Numbered from the stretch's first letter, positions 1 through 11,585 are shown. The stretch is DNA of 64,000 nucleotides from Gnetum montanum (GCA_015680685.1 MNCI01010871.1:128240-192239); one strand, 5' to 3'. Notes: generated by a model from the sequence alone, not told the origin. Numbers and translations: made by a program.

Positions 1-2077
1 ATGATGCGATGTCACTAGAATGTGGTTTGGACTTGGTTTGAATCTTGAAAAGAAGGGCTAATAATTACTTTAACCATTAATAACACACAAGAATTTATTA
101 TGCCTATGGTAAGATACCTTACATCCCAAGTTTAGCAATCCTTTCTCTAGTCCATCTCACCTCACTATATATTTAATCATAACTTGTGGTTTTGTATAAT
201 ATAGCATTATTTTTCCAATCTAGTGATACTAATATGTGTGTTTTGCTAAATAGGCATGTCTTACATTCAACTCCTGGAGTGCCTAAGGACACTTTTAGGC
301 ATGGTTAAACAAGGGCATTAAGGGTTGGAGCCTACTTTGGGGAGGACCCACTTGTATAACTCTTGTATTTCATAATTTCCAAGAAATTCCACATGATGTT
401 GTGCATTCCAAAACATCTAATAAACTTCCCATATTATCTAATAATCTATTTGCACATTAGAAATTCATTATCCATACATAAACTTCCGTTGCTCGATATT
501 TCTTCTTCATGAACCTTGAATGCTAACTTGTTAAAAACTATGCCTCACTCATGGCCCATGATCATCTAGACAAGCTTTATATCTTTCAAACATTTCATTT
601 GACTCATTTTTTTCAAGAAAAATCAATGAAAATTTGAATTTTTTAATGATGACATCGTAGTCACAATGTTGTATCTATGATGTATGATCTAAGATGTCAT
701 GCATATAAAAATAGTACATGTACATGTGGAAGTTAGTGAAAGTTTTCATTTCTCTCATTTGTAGCAAGAGATTTTTTTGCAATTTTTTCCTTAGCCCTCT
801 TGCACACTAGCTTCCAAAGGCCATAAGTTTGTCCTCATAGCCTCAATTTTCAAAATTCTTCAATCTTGTTGATCCCAAAGTGCTCAACTTAGTCATGAGG
901 GGTGGGGGTATGTGGTTGCATTGCACAATATAAGCAAATGAAAATTTGAAAATTTAAACCACAAATTCCTAACAACTGGAAGATATTATAAAGCATAAGT
1001 ACAAGGAGATAGTAAGAACCTTAAAGTTAATCAATCAAACTATGGCCAAAAAGATTCAAATAATACTCTTAATAGACCATATGAACTATTTTAGGCCATA
1101 ATAAGCAAGGAAAATGATAGAAGGTCATAAGTAACTACAAGATATAACACCTAAGGGGTTTCTTTTTGAAAATTTTTCAAACTCTACAATCGTAATAAGA
1201 TAAGAACTTGATCTATCCAAGGGTATGAGTAAGGTAAAGAACTATTAAGAATTGATAGGAACACCCTAATAATTTCAAATCCTTGTTGATTACTGATGGC
1301 CTTGAAGAGGATACCAGAAGGAGGAACTTCACAACATGGGAGTAAAAGACCAAGAGGTTGTGGGAGAGGCTGAGTGAGGGAACAAATCCTACAAGCAAAA
1401 CATGCAAAGAAGGAGGCTCAATCATGTAGCATTCATCAAGAAACTCCTACTACAAAGCACTTAACCCAAGGAGAGGCAGAAATTCCACAAGCACCTAAAC
1501 AAGGATAGTGCCTCACATTATCACCAAATTACCTCCAAGCCATCTGAGAAGATCAATCATGTCCATGTTCATCGTGGAACTAAATTTTGGTCCCTTTATG
1601 GAATTTGCTCTAGAAGCAATGAAGATGCAACTCCAAGCATCTCCATTATGGCCCACACTAACCAACAGAGATGAATGGGACTTAGGAGAAATCTACCAAT
1701 TTTGGCAAAACAAATAGATCAATGCTACAATGAAACTTAAAGGAGTCTCTATGCCATACTCAGTAGAAAGGACATATGGAAAAAGAAGACAAGGATAGAA
1801 GAGGAGAAACTTTCCAAAAGCCTAATGACAAAGGGAAGAAGCAAATGGAAGAGCCACCACTACCTGAAATATGAACTACATCAAGCCACTTCAAATTTTA
1901 TTATTTTTTTTATTTTGTCATGTAACTATGTCATTTTTGTACACACCAATGTGGCACTTGGAGTCAATTAGTAATTAGAATCAATCAATAATCCCATCAT
2001 TCCTAATTTTTTTTGTAAAGAAAGCTCAATCATATCTTGTTAACTCGAGAATGAGTTTTTAGTTAATTATGGAGGTA
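1..2077 (+). mobile_element. Athila-like element F, 3' internal part (truncated by window start)
   Basis: This is the downstream internal region of a plus-strand Athila-like LTR retrotransposon whose gag-pol would lie left of the window. Support comes from two places. Bases about 290-440 resemble the post-integrase regions of elements A (about 30,120-30,230) and B (about 61,905-61,990), sharing a 'gggcattaaggg...ggggaggacccact' type string. Bases about 2,042-2,077 hold the same pre-LTR block as element A (an 'actcgagaatgagtttttag' string, then a short purine stretch ggaggta), directly before an LTR. Coding capacity is broken by stops throughout. The segment is a remnant with no expected product. 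Confidence 0.65.
1508..1717 (+). pseudogene. Remnant of the accessory ORF downstream of integrase (Athila type)
   Basis: A 69-codon open stretch lies in the 3' part of element F, after the stretch shared with other Athila-like tails and before the LTR. Its position matches the extra, env-position ORF of Athila elements. The sequence alone (for example NFGPFMEFALEAMK, then WDLGEIYQFW) does not allow a domain call. The reading frame continues with interruptions to about 1,860. It is a decayed piece of a longer ORF. The assignment rests on position, not on a recognised motif. Confidence 0.3.
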
Positions 2078-2794
2078 TGATGAATCATCAATTGGCTAGA
2101 ATATTGTTGATGCTACATCGCATTGTGATATCATTGATGCTATATCACATTTGTTTGACAAAAAGTTAATTTTTGGTTGGATTTGATATCGGAGCTATGA
2201 TATCACATATTTGATATCAGAGCACATGCTATGTTATTGGATATCCAATATCGGAGATGCATGCCTACCTATAAATACAACACTTGGGTGCATGATTCGA
2301 AGAACTTTCATTCCATCCTTAGGTAGATTCTTGCAACTCCATTTTGTAGTTTTAGTAATAGAGTGAATGCCTGCAGTGTGGTGTTAAGAAATTGTATGAA
2401 ATCTTTATTCGAGTGAAGTGTACTTGGGCACAGTTCATGACAAGAAATAAAGATCGAGATTGCTTTTCATCATTGTAGCATCCACTTAGTTTTATTGTTT
2501 TACTTAGCATAGTTTTTACTATTTTCTTAGTTTAATCATTTACATTTCCACATATTTTACTTTACTTATTTATTAGTAAAGCGAAATGAATACAACATCA
2601 ATTATCATATGCCTCACCTTAGACTAAACCATACGTAACAAAGCTACCACTAGTCCGAGTGGGAAGATAATGTCTTGTAATCAATGCTTAACAATCTAGA
2701 TGCCACAACTAATCCCATCCACGGAATTCGACCAAATCGTGCATGAACACTTGTGATTCTTATGGTTAGGCATAGGGGTACCTACTGCTCATCA
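2078..2794 (+). mobile_element. LTR of Athila-like element F
   Basis: A 717-bp LTR begins TGATGA and ends CTCATCA, the same ends as the element A LTR. It is preceded by the conserved pre-LTR block. Inside are a TATA-like string (cctataaataca near 2,267-2,280) and an R/U5-type block containing AATAAAGA near 2,445. That block aligns with those of LTRs A, B and G ('tctttattcgagtg...aataaagatcgagatt'). U3 contains several gatatc-type inverted words (about 2,125-2,255). No primer-binding site follows, so this is a 3' LTR or a recombinant one. Confidence 0.75.
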
Positions 2795-2970
2795 CTTTCC
2801 ATGATATTTTTGTAACCTACTTGAATTAAGATGTGATACTTAGAGTTAATCAGTAGCCATTGTTTGTACATAAGATATCATTGTATTTGTATGATCCTCA
2901 CAATTTTGTAATAACTTTATCTTCCTTTTGTTTTAACTCAAGGATGAGTTTTCAGTTAGTTGTGAAGGTA
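2795..2970 (+). mobile_element. Second copy of element-F-type internal 3' tail between two LTRs
   Basis: These bases resemble the stretch just before LTR F (about 1,905-2,077): a 'tttttgta' start, an 'acttagagttaatcagtag' string, then 'aactcaaggatgagttttcagttagt' and a purine-rich end. So the order is internal tail, LTR, internal tail, LTR. Unequal recombination between related elements, or insertion next to an older LTR, would produce this. No coding content is visible. Confidence 0.6.
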
Positions 2971-3796
2971 TGATAAGTTAAAAGTATATGTATTAACCAT
3001 GATATCGTAGCTATAATATTCTAGCTTATTCTATGATGTCATAGATGCAAGGTTGTGGGTTGTGGTCATGCCTATACATATGAATCCACCATCATGTCAA
3101 ACTCACCTTTTAATCAGTCTACTAGCAAAACTCTTGCAGTTTATTTTCTCAAAATTAGTGATAGTTGTACGTGCTTGCAATGTGGTGATTAACAATTGAA
3201 AGATATCTTTATTTGAGTGGAGTGTACCTAGACACACTTCATGTCTGAAATAAAGATCAAGATTATTCTTCATCATTGTAGCATATCACTTAGAGTAGAT
3301 TTACATTTCCATTGTCATTTACTTTTATAATGTCATTTACATTTTCCTTGTCATTTACACTTACAATGTTTGTTAGATATTTAGCAAAATAAGTACGACC
3401 AATTTCAAGTGCATAAATATAACCATCTAGTAATGGCTTAACTTGATTACCTCAATAACAAGTCACTCAGTAATCTCAGTGGCAATTATATTAGCCTAAG
3501 GCATGTTTGGCAAGTTGAAAACAGATACTTATCGTTGTAGGCTAATTTAGTATTCTATTTTCATTGTTCTTAGTTCATAGAATTTATATTCATTTCACCA
3601 TCAATAAATCATATACCTTAGCAAGAGTTAAACCATACACTTAAAGTTTCTCTCACTTTGGTAGGAATACAATGATCATAGACTCATTATTAAAAAGCTA
3701 GTATACAATATTGTCCCATCCACAAATTACAATATGGTTATTTGTGTATGCTTGTGACTTGTATGATTGAGCATTAGAAACTCTCGCTACTCCTCA
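2971..3796 (+). mobile_element. Second LTR (G), related to LTR F
   Basis: An 826-bp diverged LTR begins TGATAAG. Its end aligns with the CTCATCA end of LTR F ('ctactcctca'). It shares the R/U5 block ('tctttatttgagtggagtgtacc', 'aaataaagatcaagatt') and a weaker TATA-like string near 3,070. It directly abuts a reverse-strand LINE fragment at 3,797, so the right end is well placed. More decayed than LTR F by eye. Confidence 0.65.
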
Positions 3797-4305
3797 AGTG
3801 CTCATGCACTCTAATGCTTTTTGGTAAGCCAGTATTCTAAACCATAAAGTTTGATAGCATTTCTGTAGAACTTTTCCTTCAACCTAGTAAGGATTCTTTT
3901 ATTACAAAGCACACCACTAACTTCTCATCATTTTATCCATCCTACTTCAACTTTGTTTGTCATATTATTGTTAATCTCATTGTTGATTTGAACAAGTGAT
4001 ACTAAGTACCCAAATTGCTTACATTGAGTAACTTCTTGTTTTTTAATTTTAATCTTCATGTCTTGATTAGTAGCTTTTCTAGTAAAAATGCACTCTATGT
4101 ATTCCATTTTACTTCTAGTGATCTTTAACCACTTTTGATTATAAGGTGCCTTTTCAAGTATCCATTTTTGTGGCTAGAACTTCTTTAAATTCATCCATCA
4201 TCATTGGAAAATATAAATCAAAGAACATTATCTTGAATTTCTTTAGTTAATTCATCCATAATAATTACAAGCAACAAGATGAATATAATTAAAACCTTTA
4301 ATTGT
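3797..4305 (-). pseudogene. RTE-type LINE reverse transcriptase fragment
   Basis: Read on the minus strand, one frame gives the C-terminal part of a plant RTE-like LINE reverse transcriptase. In order: MDELTKEIQD near 4,240-4,290, a frameshifted stretch where FADD should lie, ITRSKMEYIECIF (family pattern R-S-K-T-E-Y-M-E-C), FGYLVSLVQ (family YLGSIIQ), EVSGVLCNK (family ASGVLCDK), LKEKFYRNAIK, and LYGLEYW (family LYGTECW). Two adjacent stops follow GWIK. The fragment is 5'-truncated, as is usual for LINEs, and is cut at 3,797 by the LTR. It is inactive. In the family this enzyme copies element RNA at a nicked target. Confidence 0.75.
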
Positions 4306-5247
4306 CCATTCTTGAATTTTTTTATTTTGTAAAAAAATAAAAAATAGGACTAAATCCAGCTCATGACTTTGACTATAGTTTAGAAAGCACATTAGTACCC
4401 TCTCTTTCTCTCGCTTCAATTCTTTCTAAAGTTACGTGAGGACAATATTATTCATGTTGCATATTTTGATACCACAAACACACAACCTAGCAAAAAATTG
4501 CAGGGGAAAAAAAAAAAAAGAATATTTCCCGCACTATTTTGTCCACTTTTGGGATTGGCCATGGAAACAGTCAAAAAAAACGAGAAAAGATTCTGTTTTT
4601 CAAGTCAAACAATGTGGCAGGACGGCATAAGACTGTTAACATCAAAGCCTACCAGTTGGAAACACCATCATCATGGATGTTGGGTGAAAAATGTTTATGA
4701 GCATCAAACAACAAAGTTGCACGGTCCCACGTGCCCTATACTGGAAGGCAAACATCAATGGTGTTGGAAAAATGTTTTTGGACGTTTTCATTAATTATCT
4801 GTCCGGAAAGCAATGTTGCAGAAGCCAGTGTAAAAGAAGAAGAAGAAGAACAGTGCTGCACCTTGCACATGAGTCTTGACACAGTACCAGTAGTAGAACG
4901 GTGACAGTGTTGACTGACTGGACTTGTTGGGCAACCCAGAAACATGATCCTCTTTCTTGGCAATCGGCACTCGGCGTAGAGACGTATCCCCACTTCATTA
5001 TTCTATCACACGCAACCATTGCCCTTCACCCGCTTGCAGGATTCTTCCTTTTTCAATGCTTTTATTCACTGTTGTAAAGTATACAGGTACATGGAACTTA
5101 TTGGTTATTCCATTACTATTTATAAATGTAAACACTTTTTCTGCACAATTCCAATATATTGTTGGTAAAGCTTGCATTCAAAGTCGATTTTAACCTGTCA
5201 CGTTGTATTTCATTGGTATGAAATTGACCTCTGTTTCGTAGATATTT
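4306..5247. other. Intergenic, no gene recognised
   Basis: No homology-like signal is visible in the six frames beyond short overlapping ORFs. About 4,600-5,050 is less AT-rich than its surroundings and includes a CACGTG word near 4,730 and a short AAG-repeat near 4,838. These could belong to an old promoter or host single-copy DNA, but nothing decides it. Confidence 0.4.
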
Positions 5248-5439
5248 GTGGGGTTCAATGAACTCGTACGGTTTGGCATCCAGTGATAAAGAACTGTGGG
5301 GTTCAATGAACTCGTACGGTTTGGCATCCAGTGATAAAGAACTGTGGGGTTCAATGAACTCGTACGGTTTGGCATCCAGTGATAAAGAACTGTGGGGTTC
5401 AATGAACTCGTACGGTTTGGCATCCAGTGATAAAGAACA
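5248..5439. repeat. Perfect 48-bp tandem repeat, four copies
   Basis: A 48-bp unit starting gtggggttcaatgaactcg repeats at 5,248, 5,296, 5,344 and 5,392 with no difference seen until the last base. Because 48 is a multiple of three, the array stays open in several frames on both strands. That alone explains the ORFs of 65-118 codons across it. The array lies about 1.2 kb beyond the 3' end of the RLP44-like gene. Flanks show no further copies. Confidence 0.95.
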
Positions 5440-6637
5440 ATGAATATACACGTACATTAATTTGTGTAACAAAGCAAGACAATATCAATTAAGTCAAGTT
5501 GAAAAGTGTTGCAAAGTATTAGCATTTAGAATTGATCAGGTTAAATTCTTACTATGGGCATAGCCAATAAGTATATTGCAAAGCTACAGCATTATTCAAC
5601 CAAATTTTTCATAGATCGGGTTGGAAAATTCATTTGCTAACAAAATAACGCAGTTGCCAATTAGCTTGCAAAATTTATTAGTTAACAAAATATCACAATT
5701 ACTAATTAAGTTCACCAGTATCAAGATCTATTCACTTGATCTTGGTTTAAATTTTCACTTCATGCTTATAGGTGCAGGAAGAATGCCATTTAACTTGTAA
5801 TAATTGTAAAAAAATTAATTATATGTAACCTTTGGCATTAAGTTAAAACCAATACTTTGTTTTAGAGCTTTATTAATATAATAATGTGATCATGTATATA
5901 TGTAACTCTCGTGCGGATTTTAGGTAAAATGATAGATGGTATGAGTTCCTAAGCTTTAAAAAATTTAAAAAGATGTCACATGTAAATTTTGTTTCTCATT
6001 TTCAGCTTCAGAATCTTTAGAGATAACAGCGAGAACCAAAAAAACTTGAAATGTATACGAACTGTACAAGTAGCAAAACGAAAAAGAAATAAAAACAAAA
6101 GATAAAATCAGACGTCTGGATTTTTGGGCAAAACAGATGCCGCTGCTCTGCCTCCTCTGTCACATGCAAGGCATGAGCGGCAAATCGACTGGAATGCAGG
6201 CTCTCACTTTGTCATTTCGTTCCTTTTTCATTTTGTAATATACAAAACAACCCATTATTAGAGTCTCTGTTATTCGCCCGAGCTAAGAGAGTAGCACTCC
6301 GGCAGAGGATAAAAATAAATAAATTAGAACCATTGCACCAGCAGCTCTCCAGAGTTAAACCAGAATACTCAGGCGGATCGAATTTCGAACTAAAGCAAAA
6401 ATAAGAAACGAAACCAAACACACTCATAAAACACAAATTTACAGCAGCAGCATCCTTCAATCCACCTGGCCCCTCTAACACAGCCTTGTCCTGCAAATCC
6501 AAATTTCTAGACCCTATATCTCTCAGCAACAAAATCCCGCAGGCAGCAGCGCGGATTCAGACCATGGAAACTTTCCAAGAAGAAATTATGTTAGGGTTAA
6601 CAGCACAGAAACCACCATGAACAACTTCCGGTTCAGT
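5440..6637. other. 3' flank of the RLP44-like gene
   Basis: The stretch from about 6,100 to 6,637 is less AT-rich than the rest and lies just downstream of the minus-strand stop codon, so it probably includes the 3' UTR. A 106-codon minus-strand ORF here (6,212-6,532) has no recognisable domain and is best read as chance within UTR. From 5,440 to 6,100 the sequence is AT-rich and featureless. No polyadenylation site can be fixed with confidence. Confidence 0.4.
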
Positions 6638-7450
6638 TCAGTATTCGGGCATAAGCTGCGAGATCTTGCCCTCTTCTGCAGCGAATCCCTGCTCAGTGAG
6701 CCTCAACCAGATACAGACCGCAGTAAAACTCACAACCAGGCTCAGAAACCCACTTCCGAGCCCAATCCCAACAATAGCAAGCACAGAAAGCCCATGATTC
6801 CTGGGCGGGGGCAGCGGGTACCCATAAAGATCCTTATTTCCCACGAACGAACTCGCATTAAACTTGGGCAACAGAGCGCTCCGATTCACCAGAGTGGCCG
6901 GAATCATGCCCTGCAACTTGTTGTTGGAAACATCGAAAACGCTGAGCCTGCTGAGCAGACCGAGCTGTGGCGGAATCAGGCCGGTGAGCCGGTTGTTGTG
7001 AAGATCGATCACGTTGAGATACAGGCACGCGGCGAGCTGCTGCGGAATGACGCCGCTGAGCTGATTTACAGAAAGATTCAACACGGCCAGGTTCTCCATG
7101 AACTGAAGCTCCACCGGGATCTGGCCTCCCAGGCGATTAGCAGACAGATCCAGGGTCTGCAGATTGGTGCAGTTCTGGATGAGCGGGGAAATGGTGCCGC
7201 CAAGGCCGAGACCTGCGAAGCTGAGCTTGTAGACGCGGCCGTTGTTGCAGGTCACGCCGTCAAGCTCCGAGAAGGTGTCATTGCAGGGGGTCTGGATCTT
7301 GGTCGGGATCCATTTGACGAGCTTCTTGTCTGGATCTTCAATGGCGTTTCGCAGGCCCTGCAAGCACAACACGTCTTCTGGATCTGCTTGGGATTGCGCT
7401 GCTAAACAGAGCACCAGTACAAGCACTACCGCTACGGCTGGCACGGCCAT
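6638..7450 (-). CDS. RLP44: Receptor-like protein, RLP44 type (LRR ectodomain, one TM, short tail)
   Basis: An intact 270-residue ORF ends in TGA; family members are about the same length. A signal peptide spans residues 1-22, and the LRRNT-type cap (about 23-76) has the C56/C68 pair. About four plant-type LRRs lie at 95-190, including [13 protein letters not shown] and [15 protein letters not shown]-glycosylation sequons are at N57, N93, N125, N189 and N198. A transmembrane helix (about 221-248, [17 protein letters not shown]) precedes a 22-residue tail ending [12 protein letters not shown]. The [13 protein letters not shown] stretch, the TM and the tail match Arabidopsis RLP44, a kinase-less plasma-membrane protein that links wall-integrity (pectin) signals to BRI1/BAK1 and PSKR1 complexes. 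No intron is needed. The first Met gives a complete signal peptide. The orthologue call is from recall of the family, not a search. Confidence 0.93.
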   Translation of the reverse strand: MAVPAVAVVLVLVLCLAAQSQADPEDVLCLQGLRNAIEDPDKKLVKWIPTKIQTPCNDTFSELDGVTCNNGRVYKLSFAGLGLGGTISPLIQNCTNLQTLDLSANRLGGQIPVELQFMENLAVLNLSVNQLSGVIPQQLAACLYLNVIDLHNNRLTGLIPPQLGLLSRLSVFDVSNNKLQGMIPATLVNRSALLPKFNASSFVGNKDLYGYPLPPPRNHGLSVLAIVGIGLGSGFLSLVVSFTAVCIWLRLTEQGFAAEEGKISQLMPEY

Positions 7451-7822
7451 TTGCAGAGCACAAAACTGGTTTGGGTTAGATTGGGTTTTTGGTATTGTGA
7501 TCTCCGTCTGCTCCTGCGCTACTTTTTATCTGGTTGTTGAGGTTTGGAATTGGGAGTGTATTTGCAGTCAAGATTTCTGAGATCCACTACTAGTAACCCA
7601 CTTGCAGGGGATAATTCGACGCAGTTTTTCGTGCAAAAAAGGGTTTAACTATAATCTGTTGCGGTTTGAATTAGGAAATAGGAGGGATTCGGGTTGTTTA
7701 GGGGTTTTGGTGGGGGGCTGTCCGTTTGAGTGTTTGGATTAATTATTAATTAATGGAAGAGAGGAGATCGGAGGAATCAGATCATGGCCATGGCCGGGCA
7801 CATGTGGCGTGCTGGTGCTGTC
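7451..7822 (-). promoter_or_regulatory. 5' flank / probable 5' UTR and promoter region of the RLP44-like gene
   Basis: The region lies immediately upstream of the RLP44-like start codon on the minus strand. No clear TATA box or initiator could be identified. An AT-rich patch (near 7,738-7,754, attaattattaattaatgg) is the only candidate. Listed for position only. Confidence 0.3.
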
Positions 7823-7845
7823 ATGATGATGATGATGATGATGAT
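7823..7845. repeat. (ATG)n microsatellite
   Basis: About seven and a half ATG units lie roughly 375 bp upstream of the RLP44-like start codon. Length variation here is likely between individuals. Confidence 0.95.
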
Positions 7846-10055
7846 ACTAATGCGCAACAGCAACCGCCGTTTCAACTTTGAAGCCATTCTCTAGGGCAAC
7901 AGTATGACCAGAATTTTAAAAGTCCCTTGTTGGGAGTTGTTAATGGAAAAATTGAGGCTGGCAGGAAAACTGTTTCCCATAGGACTGGTTAAATTGCAAT
8001 TTTGGGACTTGCACAACCATTATAGCAGTGGTTTCCTCAAAATTCCAGTTAGAGGTTTCCGATAAATTCTGAAATTAACGTGGTGAAAAGAAAAATGAGT
8101 TGGGATCTGAAACATTTTTTAATTGTTGTTTTTTCAACCTGTCATTATTGTTTTTCAAACCCGCAGGTCGAAGTCGAGTCGGGTACGTTAACCTTCACTT
8201 TTATAGAAAAAATCAACATTTTGCTAAGTGATTTTTCCCCATGGCAATCTGACTAGACTCCTTGATTTTTTTTCTGATTTTTTCAACCAGCCGATTTGAT
8301 GTAATTCTTGACTTTTTAAATACTATTTCTGATAATATTTGCTCTTAAAATATATAGTCCAAATTGGTACTTTATAACTTAGACTTTCCATATAAAGAGC
8401 CTGACCACTAAGCTATCATTTCATTACCTTAAAATAAAAACTAACCTAATACATATACCCAACAATTTTTTGAATAATTCGATAGAACATAGGAGTATTT
8501 GATGAGCATACTCCTTTGAATTGAACCTATAACTCACAAGGTGCAAGCCTCATGTTCTAAGTAATTGAACAGTACCTTACTAACCATTGGTAGAATTTGT
8601 GTTAGACCCCTAAATGAGGTTTTAGCCTAGGAGTAAGACTCGTGATTTGGAAGCTCCAACTCATGGGTTCAATTTTGGTGAGCAATGTTGAGTTATATAT
8701 CTTAGGGTATACTTATATTACAATTAAATCATGGTTCTAATACCCCTTGAAAATTTATTAAAAATAAGAAAAATTTAGAGTACAATAGGAAAGGAACACT
8801 AAGAGAAGCAAAACTCTAAACATTGCAGCAACAACAACAAATTGCACACACACATATTCAAAACTCAATAGTTTTGGGAATACATTTTCAAGTTTTCATT
8901 GTTACACTCAATTTTTAAAAACTCCTGTAAAGTAAGAAATGGTCAAACCTTGGTCTTTTTTAAAAATTCTCTTTGTTCTTGTAAACAAAATAGAAACATA
9001 GATTGAAAAGGTTCGTTGTAGGATAAGGCTCAAGCATGAATTCTTGAATATGGTGGCCTTGAATGAAGAAACAAAATTAGTTGGATAAGCTTTACGCATT
9101 TTAAATGGTATAAAGGAATGACATTGCATTCTTTATAAATTATGGGGAAAAAATAGCTCAAGTGAGCATGGTGTTATAGTATGGCTACTTAGCTTAGTTG
9201 AAAAATAATAAGGTTGTAGTTATGTTGTTCAATTGATTTTGAAAATACCTTTTATTCCATCTTAATGGTAAAAATGCTACTCGATCTTTATTTGTATTAC
9301 GTATAAAAGAATGCAAGAAATTGCTAGTATCTCCTTTTTATTTCATTTCAATGCTAAAGCACTATTTCATTCTTCATTTTCATTATATATAGAAGTATAC
9401 AAGAGAATTTCTAAGTGTTGAATGCTTAGAACAAGACCTCCAAGCTAGCATGTGTAGTGTGGTAGTACTGCATACTAGTACCTCTAGGTGCAAGTTGTGT
9501 AATGCTCAATGACTTCGGCCACTCCTATATAACTAGATAAGTAAAATGAGATTAGGTCAAACTCAAGTGGGATTGACACTATTTTTAACTAACATCATTT
9601 TTAATGCAACACCCACTCAAGTTAGTAACACTACTGTCTATATTTTCTTTCTTCATTACTCCAAGGCACAATGCTCATCCTACCAAGGCAAGGTCCATAA
9701 GGGTTGGTGGATGAATGAGAGCCTAACACCTTGCCTCTTTTTTAAGTAGAGGTGCCCAAGCTTGATCTCAAGGATTATGAGTTAAGAAACAAGTATCTTA
9801 CAATCATATCTAATAATGGTCCTAACACGAATGTCTTATCTAGGGTCATCACCCAAAGGCTTAATGCTCATCCTACTAAGATTGCCTTAGATGAAGAAAA
9901 GCCTAACCTCTTTAGCTATGCCCAAAACCTAGGTCTTACAATTTGAGAAGCAAGCACATTATCATCACTCCAAATGATAGTTCCTGTGGAGTGATAGTTC
10001 CTAACACCAATGTTTTATCTAGTATGTCAATTTTATTTTAGCGTGTTTTCAGGAT
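7846..10055. other. Intergenic AT-rich DNA, no gene recognised
   Basis: Nothing codes convincingly. Around 9,546-9,945 short words recur at a distance (an 'aatgctcatcctac(c/t)aag' string near 9,670 and 9,860; 'cctaacac' strings), which suggests an unidentified old repeat. Two short plus-strand ORFs there (67 and 64 codons) match nothing recognisable. Confidence 0.4.
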
Positions 10056-10274
10056 TCAGTTGCATTTTTGACCCGGCAAATTCATTTTTTTCTTTTCTTT
10101 TAAAGACTTAGTTGGCATTGACCTTGTGTTTGGGATTTCATCAGGAGTTTCAACATTCTCAAGCGATTTTCTGGGTTTGGTCCAACTGCAAATGCGTAGC
10201 CACGTCATGAGCGCTTCTTCTGGGCAAAGGCGCTCAAGGAATTTGTCTCGTCTCTTTCCACACCCTTGCTTCAT
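10056..10274 (-). CDS. Unrecognised 72-codon ORF, possible exon or gene fragment
   Basis: A short minus-strand ORF in a patch less AT-rich than its surroundings encodes a basic peptide with Cys and Trp residues (CPEEALMTWLRICSW, then a lysine-rich end KSLKEKKK). No domain is recognised and no splice pattern was resolved around it. It may be a relic of a host gene, or chance. The overlapping 91-codon plus-strand ORF (10,126-10,401) is an equally weak alternative. Confidence 0.15.
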   Translation of the reverse strand: MKQGCGKRRDKFLERLCPEEALMTWLRICSWTKPRKSLENVETPDEIPNTRSMPTKSLKEKKKMNLPGQKCN

Positions 10275-10904
10275 TCAAATTGCTTTTCTAACAAGTCATC
10301 ATGAGTTACAGGCACCCGATTTGATGTCTAGCTACCCTACCAGATATAAAAATCTGTATGCACAAACAGTGCAAATAAAGCAACCCACTAGCAAATGTTG
10401 ACCAGCATATTCACCGGTCGTTACCTTGTTTGTCCAGCTGAGACAAATGTAAGGTTCTGGTCGTCCCAAAAATTCGAAGAGAATAAAATTTAACGAATAG
10501 CAATGATGATAGGAAAAGCCTTGTCAATAAGCTGAAGAGACTACACAAGGAGGGAGTTTTGAGATTTTTACTGTCCTCTTGCAACAAAAGAGGGAAAATT
10601 AAAAATTTTATAAATTTTATCTCCTGCGGAATTTTTAATGAATTGAGGGGTGAATTTATGCAAATGTCTTCTTATCATAAAAGATTTCACTTTCAAAGGC
10701 TGTAAAATGATCATTATGAATGAATGATATAAAGGAACAAGTTGCAACAAAGTTCTCATTGCATTCAAGTCTATTCGAATAAACTATTCAAAATACGTTA
10801 TTTTTAAGTGCTTTAGAAGTGTCAATTTGAAAGTATATATATGATACTAAAGCCATTATTATTTGACGTGGTAGTAATTGGTAAGAGGTATGCTTTTCAA
10901 ATGA
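10275..10904. other. Intergenic, nothing recognised
   Basis: AT-rich sequence with only short unconvincing ORFs (for example minus 10,568-10,768). No repeat partner was found in the window. Confidence 0.4.
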
Positions 10905-10926
10905 ATATATATATATATATATATAT
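10905..10926. repeat. (AT)n microsatellite
   Basis: Eleven uninterrupted AT units next to the left edge of a diverged duplicated segment. Confidence 0.95.
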
Positions 10927-11585
10927 TAAAGTGTTAAGCATGTGCATTTATTCAAATAATCATTTGTCAACGTTTATTAAGTGTTTAGAGATTGTTTTCA
11001 TGATATAACATAGATGATATATGAACTATTTTGTTAATATTAAGGTATTAAAGTTTGTGACATATGATGTTTAGATATGTAGATAAAATTAAATTGTTGA
11101 TCTGGGGCATAAGAAATATATGTTATGACTTCTATTTTGGAGGTACTAATGTGTAAATTGCACATTCTATTAAATTTTGGATCTCATTAATATGAACAAT
11201 TACAAATGGAAGAAGTGCATGAAAGAAAGAAAAGTAGGAGGTTTCAGCACTTTGTATGGTTTCAAAAACAAGGGTAAGGATTCAGAACTCTTGGTCTTGA
11301 AGGTAAGAAAATGAAATTTCCATACTATCATGTATTTTGCTATATTGTATAGATGTTTTGTTTGGGGACCTAGACTCGAAGCTCAAATTTGGATAGATAT
11401 TAAAAGAATTCAAAAAGATTTTCTTCTCAATGAGTTCAATGTGAAGATGTAAATACTTTTACTCAATGTTATTATTTGAATGTGATCTATTACTTTTAGA
11501 AGCAAAAGCCTTGTGCCAATTCATTACACACACTCATTGCTTGAATCTCTCAAGGTAAGACAAATTCTTTAAAGTAAGACCAAGG

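Noticed and set aside
4730-4735. CACGTG as a G-box promoter element
   Set aside because: A single six-base word with no gene assigned next to it. Chance is sufficient.
5116-5472. ORFs of 65-118 codons with a repeated peptide
   Set aside because: They arise from the 48-bp repeat, whose length is a multiple of three and keeps several frames open on both strands.
6212-6532. 106-codon minus-strand ORF downstream of RLP44
   Set aside because: No recognisable domain and located where the 3' UTR should be.
6617-7405. 262-codon plus-strand ORF
   Set aside because: It is the antisense shadow of the RLP44-like gene. It has no domain, and the minus frame carries signal peptide, LRRs and membrane helix.
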